DNA from: Candidatus Pseudoscillospira faecavium
GTDB taxonomy: Bacteria > Bacillota > Clostridia > Oscillospirales > Oscillospiraceae
Direction of reading: 5' to 3'
Length of the DNA: 58,505 nucleotides
NCBI GenBank assembly: GCA_904420565.1
Contig: CAJFVV010000058.1
Location: forward strand, 1 to 58,505
The notes under the pieces are model-generated. The model was given only the letters and a program-made list of their open reading frames with translations, was not told where the DNA came from and did not search any database. This document shows, piece after piece, positions 39,519 through 46,103 of this stretch (position 1 is its first letter; every line of letters starts with the position of its first letter). Position numbers and translations under genes: made by a program.

Positions 39519-39865
39519 CAGGATTCCTCCGTTTGTCTCTTATGCCGATAGTACATATAACGTCTCACCACATCCAAAATGAACCGCTTATCATCTTCAT
39601 CGCCGGTGCGCAGCAGCGTGCATATTTCCCGGACAGTTTCATCCTCCTGCGCTGCATCCAGGCTGTCGCGCAGCAAGCTGTCCACCGTCGTTCCCAAAGC
39701 ATTGGCAAGATCGACAATGGTTTCCAGACTCGGCTTGCCATCGTTGCGCTCAATCTGCCCGATATAGTTGGTGCTTTTATTGACCCGCTCCGCCAATTGC
39801 TCGATGGTCAGGCGCAGCAGCAAGCGCTCGTCCCGAATGCGCTTTCCCAGCAGCTCATAGTCCAT
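39518..39865 (-). CDS. XRE-family transcriptional regulator (3 of 3)
   Basis: A 115-residue regulator. Residues 5-65 form the Cro/CI helix-turn-helix (GKRIRDERLLLRLTIEQLAE, VNKSTNYIGQIERNDGKPS). The C-terminal half is acidic then basic (DEDDKRFILDVVRRYMYYRH), suggesting a dimer helix. Ribosome site AGAGGTG. It is divergent from a lipoprotein gene at 40001; an inverted repeat overlaps the likely -10 of this gene (TATAGA, complement of 39886-39891), and a half-site overlaps the -35 of the lipoprotein gene, so it probably represses both. Confidence 0.88.
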   Translation of the reverse strand: MDYELLGKRIRDERLLLRLTIEQLAERVNKSTNYIGQIERNDGKPSLETIVDLANALGTTVDSLLRDSLDAAQEDETVREICTLLRTGDEDDKRFILDVVRRYMYYRHKRQTEES

Positions 39866-39882
39866 AGGCTCACCTCTGCTAT

Positions 39883-39898
39883 TAGTCTATATGGACTA
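39883..39898. promoter_or_regulatory. Candidate XRE 3 operator
   Basis: TAGTC (39883-39887) and GACTA (39894-39898) form an inverted repeat with 6-base spacer. It covers the predicted -10 of the XRE gene (-35 TTGTTA, complement of 39910-39915). A further GACTA lies at 39938-39942. Confidence 0.55.
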
Positions 39899-39935
39899 TT
39901 ATCTTTTATTAACAAATTAATATCTTTATTTTTAA

Positions 39936-39964
39936 TTGACTAAAATCTTTTATCATAGTATACT
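39936..39964 (+). promoter_or_regulatory. Promoter of the lipoprotein gene at 40001
   Basis: TTGACT (39936-39941), 17-base spacer, TATACT (39959-39964). A GACTA half-site overlaps the -35. Confidence 0.72.
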
Positions 39965-40000
39965 GGAATACATAAAAAGGAAAGAAGGGACGGATCCAAC

Positions 40001-40423
40001 ATGAAGAAAAAGCTTTTGGCGCTATGTCTCGCGCTGATGATGGCCTTTTCTCTGGCTGCGTGCAGCGGCGGTCAACAGGCAACGGCTGCAGGGGACGGCG
40101 ACCAACAGAACGCGCAAAACAACGGCACGGATTTGGATGCCGTGCAGGATGCGCTGGCAGGCAATTCCGGTGATATCTGGATTTGGTACGACGATTCCCA
40201 AGCCGTGATTTACAATTTCTCCGCTGACGGCCGGGTGGTGCAGGGTTCCATGGTGGGCAACAGCACGCTGCCCCAGGTGGAAGGCGCTTATGAGGTGCGC
40301 GAGGACGGCATTGTGTTAACCAACGAAGATGGCAGCAGCGAAAAAACGCTGACTTATACATACGAAAACGGCACATTGCGTCTGTTTGACGGCGACCGGG
40401 AATTTGAATTCAGTCCGGAATAA
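40001..40423 (+). CDS. Small lipoprotein with lipocalin-like domain
   Basis: A 140-residue exported lipoprotein; the lipobox is FSLAAC (Cys21). A polar linker rich in Gln/Asn/Gly follows, then a beta-rich domain with GDIWIWYDDSQAVIYNF, EGAYEVREDGIVLTNEDG and a short final strand pair. The strand pattern and GxY-turn resemble the lipoprotein at 6427, though direct identity is low. Ribosome site GAAGGGA. Divergent from XRE 3 and followed by a terminator. Function unknown. Confidence 0.85.
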   Translation: MKKKLLALCLALMMAFSLAACSGGQQATAAGDGDQQNAQNNGTDLDAVQDALAGNSGDIWIWYDDSQAVIYNFSADGRVVQGSMVGNSTLPQVEGAYEVREDGIVLTNEDGSSEKTLTYTYENGTLRLFDGDREFEFSPE

Positions 40424-40430
40424 TGAAAAG

Positions 40431-40470
40431 GCTGCGGCGGATCATGCATCCGCCGCAGCTTCTTTTTATT
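40431..40470 (+). terminator. Terminator after the lipoprotein gene at 40001
   Basis: Stem GCTGCGGCGGAT with its complement (40431-40442 with 40448-40459), loop CATGC, then TTCTTTTTATT. Confidence 0.9.
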
Positions 40471-40473
40471 CTC

Positions 40474-41580
40474 TCAGCGCAGCTCCAGCAGCCGCTCATA
40501 CATCGCCAGCCCCTTGGCCAGCACGCTCTCGTCAAAGTTAAAGCGCGGAGAATGCAGCTCCTCCGTATCGCCCACCCCCAGAAACAAGAAGACACCCGGC
40601 ACAAATTGCTGATACCAGGCAAAATCCTCCGTCGTCAGGGCAAGGCCCTCATAACGCTTCGGTGCATCCGCCCCCAGCTGCTCCTCCACGCGTTTCAAAA
40701 GTGTCTCGTCATTGGTCACGGGCGGATACCCCTCGCTGAAATGCAGCGCCAACGTGCAGCCGGTTTTTGCACTCACCACTTCGGCAAGTTCTTCACAGCC
40801 TTTTTTCAGCACATCGTAATCCTGCACGGTAAATGCGCGCAGACTGCCTTCCAGAACCGTCTCCTCCGCCAGAGCATTGCGGACGCTGCCGCCCCGGATG
40901 CGGCCGAAACGCAGCAGACGCGGCACCTGCGGCGCAAGCGCACTGCGCTCCATTGCATACACCTCCTGCAGATATACCGCCGCGGCCAGCAGGCTGTCCG
41001 CCCCCTCCTGATAACGGGAAATATGGACGCTTTTTCCCTTGGCATACAGCGTGATTTCGCTGCTCTTCGCCATGAGCGGCCCCGGGCGGGTATAAATCTC
41101 TCCCGCCGGAAGCCCCGGCCACAGATGGAATCCAAAAATGCAGCGCACATGATGCGCTTGCAAAACCCCGCTCTCACAAATCAGCTTGGCCCCGCCCGGA
41201 TTTTCCTCCGCCGGCTGGAAAATCAGCAGTACGTTGTGGGACAGCGTGCCCCGCCGCTTCTCCACCTGGCGGGCCAGGCCCAGCAGCATGGCGGTATGTC
41301 CGTCGTGGCCGCAGGCATGCATACAGCCCGGATGCACCGAAGCAAACGGCAGCCCCGTCTGCTCTGCAATGGGCAGCGCATCCATATCTGCCCGAAAGGC
41401 AATGGTATCCGCTTTTCCCTCGTCAAAATAGGCGCACACGGCACCCTTGACCGGTTCTGACAAAACACACGACAGCGCCGAAAGCTTTTCCTTCACATAG
41501 GCGCAGGTTTTGGGCAAATTCTGTTCCAGCTCCGGGATCTGGTGCAGCTCCCGGCGGCATTGTATCATAAAATCCAGCAT
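40474..41580 (-). CDS. dapL: M20-family amidohydrolase, probable N-acetyldiaminopimelate deacetylase
   Basis: A 368-residue metal-dependent hydrolase that cleaves an N-acyl group from an amino acid. Visible blocks: RRELHQIPELEQN, FRADMDALPI (metal Asp), MHACGHDGHTAMLLG (CxxH metal site), FQPAEENPGGA (catalytic Glu pair) and GFHLWPGLPAG. This family includes hippurate hydrolases and N-acetyl-LL-diaminopimelate deacetylase. The deacetylase is preferred because dapB and the acetyl-type dapH are divergent from it. The start at 41580 has AAGGAGC; a longer in-frame reading would run antisense through all of dapB and is rejected. Confidence 0.8.
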   Translation of the reverse strand: MLDFMIQCRRELHQIPELEQNLPKTCAYVKEKLSALSCVLSEPVKGAVCAYFDEGKADTIAFRADMDALPIAEQTGLPFASVHPGCMHACGHDGHTAMLLGLARQVEKRRGTLSHNVLLIFQPAEENPGGAKLICESGVLQAHHVRCIFGFHLWPGLPAGEIYTRPGPLMAKSSEITLYAKGKSVHISRYQEGADSLLAAAVYLQEVYAMERSALAPQVPRLLRFGRIRGGSVRNALAEETVLEGSLRAFTVQDYDVLKKGCEELAEVVSAKTGCTLALHFSEGYPPVTNDETLLKRVEEQLGADAPKRYEGLALTTEDFAWYQQFVPGVFLFLGVGDTEELHSPRFNFDESVLAKGLAMYERLLELR

Positions 41581-41677
41581 GGCATTGCTCCTTCGTTTCA
41601 AGCTGGTTCCATTGTACTCCAAAGGGCAGAAAATGTATAGAAAAATCCTCCTTTTTCCCTTTCTGCAGCAAATTCCC

Positions 41678-41706
41678 TTGCGCTCATCGCCAGATAATGC
41701 TATGAT
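41678..41706 (+). promoter_or_regulatory. Promoter of dapB-dapH
   Basis: TTGCGC (41678-41683), 17-base spacer, TATGAT (41701-41706). The transcript leader to the dapB start is about 87 bases. Confidence 0.65.
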
Positions 41707-41729
41707 ACAACAATAATCCAATCGTTCAC

Positions 41730-41784
41730 AGCCGGATGGACCGTCCCGCTTACACGGTGCGCCTTTATTCGCGCAAAACCGGCT
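41730..41784 (+). ncRNA. Candidate structured leader (three-way junction) before dapB
   Basis: AGCCGG (41730-41735) pairs with CCGGCT (41779-41784). Inside, ACCGT (41740-41744) pairs with ACGGT (41754-41758), and GCGC (41759-41762) pairs with GCGC (41771-41774), leaving an AAAA joint. The closing helix ends 1-2 bases before the dapB ribosome site AAGGAGG. It does not match the lysine riboswitch, which is much longer. It may be a cis-regulatory RNA or a chance fold of GC-rich sequence. Confidence 0.35.
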
Positions 41785-41799
41785 GAAGGAGGCTTTTTT

Positions 41800-42519
41800 A
41801 TGAAGATTCTGATTGTAGGCTACGGCCGTATGGGAAAGTTGATTGAGCAGACCGCCCTGGCTGCAGGCGACCAGATCGCCGCCGCCATGGATTTGGACAA
41901 CATCAGCCAGTTGGCCGCCATGGGTAAAACTGCCGATATCATTTTGGATTTCTCCAACCCCAGCACCTTGTCCCAAGTGGAAGCCTATGTCCGCCGAACG
42001 GGCACCGCTCTGCTCTCTGGCACCACCGGCTACAGCGATGAGCAAATGAACCGCCTGCTGGCCCTGGGCACTTATGCGCCGGTGCTCCACAGCGGAAACT
42101 ATTCCATCGGCATCGCCGTTTTCCAGCGCGTGCTGCAGCAGATTTCCACAACGCTTCTGCCGGATTTCGATGTGGAGATTACGGAAACCCACCACAACCA
42201 AAAAATTGACGCTCCCAGCGGCACGGCGCTGATGCTGCGCAACGCCGTGGATCCCAAAGGCGAAATGACCACGGTATATGGCCGCCAGGGCGCTGTGGGC
42301 AAGCGCGGCGCCAAAGAGATCGGTATGCACTCCCTGCGGGGCGGCACCGTAGCCGGCGTGCACACGGTGTCCTTTTTCGGCACAGATGAAGAATTCCAAA
42401 TCACCCACCGGGCCACCAGCCGGCAGATTTTTGTCAACGGCGCACTGCACATGGCCCGCATTCTGAAAGACAAGCCCAACGGTGTATACAACCTGCAGGA
42501 CCTGCTGTTTCAAAAGTAA
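41800..42519 (+). CDS. dapB: 4-hydroxy-tetrahydrodipicolinate reductase
   Basis: A 239-residue cytosolic NAD(P)H enzyme for lysine and diaminopimelate synthesis. The nucleotide motif GYGRMGKLI is at residue 7. LDFSNPSTL and SGTTGYSDEQ line the cofactor site; ETHHNQKIDAPSGTAL carries the catalytic His pair and Lys. The C terminus GVYNLQDLLF is typical. Slightly shorter than enterobacterial DapB. Ribosome site AAGGAGG; dapH follows 24 bases later. Confidence 0.94.
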   Translation: MKILIVGYGRMGKLIEQTALAAGDQIAAAMDLDNISQLAAMGKTADIILDFSNPSTLSQVEAYVRRTGTALLSGTTGYSDEQMNRLLALGTYAPVLHSGNYSIGIAVFQRVLQQISTTLLPDFDVEITETHHNQKIDAPSGTALMLRNAVDPKGEMTTVYGRQGAVGKRGAKEIGMHSLRGGTVAGVHTVSFFGTDEEFQITHRATSRQIFVNGALHMARILKDKPNGVYNLQDLLFQK

Positions 42520-42543
42520 TCAGGAAAGGATGGCTTTTGCCCT

Positions 42544-43239
42544 ATGAATGCCCAGGAAATCATCGCTTTTATCAGCAATGCGGAGAAAAAAACGCCCGTA
42601 AAGCTCTATGTGCGCCACAATGCCCCCATTGAGTTCGGCAGTGCCAAGGTCTTCGGCAGCGGGGACTGCTGCGTGGTCTTTGGCGATTGGAAAGAGCTGC
42701 AGCCCATTCTGACCGCCAACGCGGAGAAAATCGACGATATGGTGGTGGAAAACGACCGGCGCAACTCTGCCGTGCCCCTTCTGGATTTGAAAAATATCAA
42801 TGCCCGCATCGAACCCGGCGCCCTGATCCGCGACCAGGTGGAAATCGGCGACGGCGCTGTGATTATGATGGGCGCTGTGATCAACATCGGCGCTGTTATC
42901 GGCGAGGGCACCATGATTGACATGGGCGCCGTTTTAGGCGGCCGCGCCACCGTGGGCAGGCATTGCCACATCGGTGCAGGCGCCGTGCTGGCCGGCGTGA
43001 TTGAGCCCGCCAGCGCCACTCCCGTGATCGTGGAAGACAACGTGCTGATCGGCGCCAACGCTGTAGTGATTGAGGGCTGCCGCATTGGCGAAAACTCTGT
43101 GGTTGCCGCAGGCGCCGTCGTTGTGGAGGACGTCCCCGCCAACAGCGTCGTGGCCGGCTGTCCCGCAAAAGTGATCAAGGAGATGAATCCGGACACCGCC
43201 CAGAAAACCGCCTTGATCGACGCACTGCGCAAGCTGTGA
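42544..43239 (+). CDS. dapH: Tetrahydrodipicolinate N-acetyltransferase
   Basis: A 231-residue enzyme that acetylates tetrahydrodipicolinate with acetyl-CoA in the acetylated diaminopimelate branch. The N-terminal 80 residues are an alpha/beta cap ([20 protein letters not shown]). A left-handed beta-helix of hexapeptide repeats follows ([20 protein letters not shown] and later [14 protein letters not shown]), then [22 protein letters not shown]. This fold and length are those of DapH, not the succinyl-type DapD of Proteobacteria. It predicts an N-acetyl intermediate, matching the nearby M20 deacetylase. Confidence 0.93.
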   Translation: MNAQEIIAFISNAEKKTPVKLYVRHNAPIEFGSAKVFGSGDCCVVFGDWKELQPILTANAEKIDDMVVENDRRNSAVPLLDLKNINARIEPGALIRDQVEIGDGAVIMMGAVINIGAVIGEGTMIDMGAVLGGRATVGRHCHIGAGAVLAGVIEPASATPVIVEDNVLIGANAVVIEGCRIGENSVVAAGAVVVEDVPANSVVAGCPAKVIKEMNPDTAQKTALIDALRKL

Positions 43240-43263
43240 GCAAGGCTCTTCCCCCTGTTTGCA

Positions 43264-43304
43264 AAAGAAGCTGGAACCCAGGAATGGATTCCAGCTTCTT
43301 TTTT
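43264..43304. terminator. Bidirectional terminator after dapH
   Basis: Stem GAAGCTGGAA with TTCCAGCTTC (43267-43276 with 43289-43298), then TTTTTT rightwards and UUUU leftwards. Confidence 0.85.
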
Positions 43305-44292
43305 ATGTCTCCATCAAATATTCCACGGCCTCCCGCCACTCTTCCGCGGAAAAGCAGGCATCTGTCAGCGGGATCCGCTCTTCTGCATACGCCGAAAGCT
43401 CCCCCGCCTTTGCAGCGGCCTCCAGCGTATTACAGACTTCTCCCAAGGTCATCTGGCTTCCCTGCAGCATGTCACAGCGGGGGCAGATATTCGCTGCATA
43501 GGAAAAACCGGCCTTTTTGCTGTAGCGTTCTGCAATCGTTTCACAGTGCTGCTCCAGATAAGCGTCCAGTGTCGGCAGTGTCGACAGGCGCACCGCTTTC
43601 AGCGGCTCCAGCAGTTCTTCTGTGCCGCTCAGCAGTTCCGTCAGGTCGAAATAAGGAAAATAGCTGCGCACGCGCAGAGACTGTCCACATTTCCAGCAAG
43701 GGCGGGAAACGGTGTAAAGGGCAAGCCCTTTCCGGTACAACAGCCGGTAAGTGCCTTCCGCCAAGGACAGTGTACAGCGGCAGACAGGAAAAGCGGAGCA
43801 GCCGAAAAACAACCCATACCGCCCATTGCGCAGCACCATGGGTTTGCCGCACTCCGGACAGGGCAGAGGCGCCTGCACCGCCGCGCGTTGTTTCCCCGCC
43901 GGTTCCGCCGGCGCACAAAAAGCCTCCTGCGCCATGGCAAGGTAACGCGCATGCTCTCCTTCCAACAGGAAATCCAGCGGCCGGTCCACAAAAATGCGCG
44001 TTTTATCCTCGCTCCAATGCAGATAGCCCATCTGCACCAAATTGCGCTTGCAGTCCTCCAGAACCATGTCGTAATCGTGGTCCGGCTGATCGTAAATGCC
44101 ATGATAGACAAAATGGCTGAGCCGGCGGTTGCGTACCTGACCCGCCGGGCAGGAGTGTCCGTCCCCTTCCATGCAGCAAACCAGCACAGCATAGTAGACC
44201 CGCACCACAAATTCTGTAAAATTCCCTGTCGGATGCAGGCGCTGTGCCCGAAAATACGACCACTTTGCCTGCACTTTGCGCCGGTCCCACAT
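43303..44292 (-). CDS. Uncharacterised protein with topoisomerase-type zinc finger
   Basis: A 329-residue soluble protein I do not recognise as a whole. In the middle, [21 protein letters not shown] is a C4 zinc finger of the kind at the C terminus of topoisomerase I (compare with the topA product here), followed by more Cys pairs (VCRCT, CWKCG) and ICPRCDM. The N-terminal 110 residues are basic and rich in Trp/Tyr/His. There is no toprim or catalytic part, so it is not a topoisomerase fragment. A nucleic-acid-binding role is inferred. Start at 44292 has GGGAGGG. Confidence 0.7.
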   Translation of the reverse strand: MWDRRKVQAKWSYFRAQRLHPTGNFTEFVVRVYYAVLVCCMEGDGHSCPAGQVRNRRLSHFVYHGIYDQPDHDYDMVLEDCKRNLVQMGYLHWSEDKTRIFVDRPLDFLLEGEHARYLAMAQEAFCAPAEPAGKQRAAVQAPLPCPECGKPMVLRNGRYGLFFGCSAFPVCRCTLSLAEGTYRLLYRKGLALYTVSRPCWKCGQSLRVRSYFPYFDLTELLSGTEELLEPLKAVRLSTLPTLDAYLEQHCETIAERYSKKAGFSYAANICPRCDMLQGSQMTLGEVCNTLEAAAKAGELSAYAEERIPLTDACFSAEEWREAVEYLMET

Positions 44293-44460
44293 GAATGATG
44301 CCCTCCCTGAATCTGCTTTCTTATGGGCAGTATACCAGCTTTTTAGCGGGAAGGAAAGGGAGTCCTTCTGCAAAACTCAATCCATTTCGCTATATTTTTG
44401 CAAATAATTACAAATTGTTTTATTTTAGGGCATTCTCAACGGGCGCGGTGCACTTTTCGC

Positions 44461-45483
44461 TCAAATTGCCATATTGGTCAGCGGGAATGTCACGCTCCAA
44501 TTTCCCTTTGTCAACAAACCACTGGTTGTAAAGCCGCCGTATAGGGTATAATCTCCAATGCACTCCTGGGGCACATCGAAAATGAATTCCTGATAATCCA
44601 CGCGCCCTTCGGCTTCGCTGTGATTGCAGAAGGAAACCGTTGCACTGCAGGATACCTCTTCCCCGGCTGCGTCTTTCAAATACAGCCAGCCGTGATTGTC
44701 ATTTTCCAGTGCATCCGCCACCGCCAGCTGTACATGCAGCTGACCATCCACGTAACCAATACCTGTAAGGCAAATTCCCTTCACAGGAAATTCTTCCCGG
44801 GGTGTTCCCGGCGTCAATACTTTCGGCGTTTCTCCCATTGCCGCCGTGCCGCTGCCGCCGGTCTGATTGACCACGGGACCCGACGGAGCCTCTTCCACAT
44901 CCTGCAAGGACAGAGGCAGGACAAGATCTTCATATGTTTCTTTATGGCTCAAAAATTCCCGCACCTGGAATGTAATTTTGCTGCCTTCTATCGGATGTCC
45001 ATCCCATTGCGTGATGGTGATCAAAAAGGTCGCGGTGCGGCTCTCCTCCTCGTAAGACACCATCCGGCACGAAGCGGCACTGTCGTAAGGCCGCAGAATA
45101 TCATAGCTGTCAAACAGATCCGTAGTCTCATCAATCCGGTCGCCGGTCAGATCCTGCATGGAAACATACAGCTCCGCCGTATCTCCATGAATATAGGACG
45201 CCACTACCTCCATGCGGATACCGTTGTCCTCGCAGGACTGCTGTACCGGGGTAAAATACTGGGCCGTGGCCGGCGCAACCTCATACAGCGCCTGCCGGAA
45301 TGCCGGCACCGTGGCCGCCAGCACCGGCGGGGCCAGCAGGGCACAGGCTAAAACGGCAGCGGCAGCGGTCAGCCCCCAGCGCGGCAGGCGCCTTTTTCCC
45401 CGCCGACCTGCAGCAGCCTGCTGTATCAGCGTCTCTCCCGGAACGCACTGATTCATCATATGGCGATAGCGTTCTTTCAGCAT
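44461..45483 (-). CDS. DUF4179 membrane protein, probable anti-sigma factor
   Basis: A 340-residue single-pass protein. A short basic cytoplasmic part with MNQCVPGETLIQQA leads to one membrane segment (about 37-57), then an outer domain with repeated beta segments: SCEDNGIRMEVVASYIHGDTAELYVSMQDL is the DUF4179 signature. The Ser/Thr/Gly linker near 210-230 separates a second outer domain. The cytoplasmic start should bind the ECF sigma factor encoded just upstream, with which it overlaps by 7 bases; start from GGAGGAGG. It would release sigma when the outer part detects a signal. Confidence 0.85.
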   Translation of the reverse strand: MLKERYRHMMNQCVPGETLIQQAAAGRRGKRRLPRWGLTAAAAVLACALLAPPVLAATVPAFRQALYEVAPATAQYFTPVQQSCEDNGIRMEVVASYIHGDTAELYVSMQDLTGDRIDETTDLFDSYDILRPYDSAASCRMVSYEEESRTATFLITITQWDGHPIEGSKITFQVREFLSHKETYEDLVLPLSLQDVEEAPSGPVVNQTGGSGTAAMGETPKVLTPGTPREEFPVKGICLTGIGYVDGQLHVQLAVADALENDNHGWLYLKDAAGEEVSCSATVSFCNHSEAEGRVDYQEFIFDVPQECIGDYTLYGGFTTSGLLTKGNWSVTFPLTNMAI

Positions 45484-45965
45484 AGCATTTCCTCCTCCAG
45501 CTTCTTTTTCAGCATTCTCCGGCCCCGGGTCAGCTGCGTCCGCACAGTGGACGGCTTTTGCCCCAAAATCCGGCTGATTTCTTCCACACTGAGTTCTTCA
45601 TAGTAAAACAGGTGCAGCACCGCACGGTATTTGCCCGGCAGCATTTGCAGCTGCTCATAAAGCAGCTGGTCCTCAGGCATTTCAAAGGCCACATCTTCCT
45701 CCAAAGGAACCGTGCGGCGCACCCATGCCGAGGCCCAGTATTTTTTTGCACAGTTCACCGTAACCCGCATCAGCCAGGCTTTGCGGTGTGCCTCATTTTC
45801 AAAGCGGGGACAGGCGCGAAAATAGCGCAAAAAAACTTCCTGAAAAATATCCTCCGCATCACAGCGGCGGCGCACCTGGGAAAAGGCCAGCCGGTAAACC
45901 AGTTCAGAATACTGCCGCACCAGCATTTCCCGCTCTTCCTCCGATGGGAGGGTCTGTTCTTTCAC
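45477..45965 (-). CDS. ECF-family RNA polymerase sigma factor
   Basis: A 162-residue ECF sigma factor. Region 2 reads YSELVYRLAFSQVRRRCDAEDIFQEVFLRYF, and region 4 reads LPGKYRAVLHLFYYEELSVEEISRIL with the HTH GQKPSTVRTQLTRGRRML. It should direct polymerase to envelope-stress or related promoters and to its own. No ATG start is seen; GTG at 45965 is spaced best from GAGAGG, with GTG at 45968 and 45974 as alternatives. Its gene overlaps the DUF4179 gene, fixing the pair as a sigma/anti-sigma unit. Confidence 0.88.
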   Translation of the reverse strand: MKEQTLPSEEEREMLVRQYSELVYRLAFSQVRRRCDAEDIFQEVFLRYFRACPRFENEAHRKAWLMRVTVNCAKKYWASAWVRRTVPLEEDVAFEMPEDQLLYEQLQMLPGKYRAVLHLFYYEELSVEEISRILGQKPSTVRTQLTRGRRMLKKKLEEEMLC

Positions 45966-45987
45966 CACACTCACCTCTCTACAGGAA

Positions 45988-46014
45988 ATACCCCGCAGCC
46001 CGCCAAAAAGCTAC
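45988..46014 (-). promoter_or_regulatory. Candidate autoregulated ECF promoter
   Basis: Leftwards: TGTAGCTTTTTGG (complement of 46002-46014) then CGGGGTAT (complement of 45988-45995). The T-rich -35 and CG-containing -10 resemble ECF-type promoters rather than sigma-A ones. Confidence 0.35.
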
Positions 46015-46054
46015 ATGCAGAAAAAATTTTTTTGCAGATGCAGCTCTTTGCCTG

Positions 46055-46086
46055 CAAAAACACCGGACGAATGATTCGTCCGGTGT
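46055..46086 (-). terminator. Terminator after ftsK
   Basis: Stem ACACCGGACGAAT with ATTCGTCCGGTGT (46060-46086), followed leftwards by five U. Confidence 0.88.
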
Positions 46087-46103
46087 CTGTATACAGGAAT
46101 TGC

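Noticed and set aside
41713..41799. Lysine riboswitch before dapB
   Set aside because: The leader is under 90 bases and lacks the conserved five-way core; only a small candidate fold remains.
41581..42513. N-terminal extension of the M20 deacetylase frame across dapB
   Set aside because: The frame stays open by chance; the enzyme's normal start and an AAGGAGC site lie at 41580.
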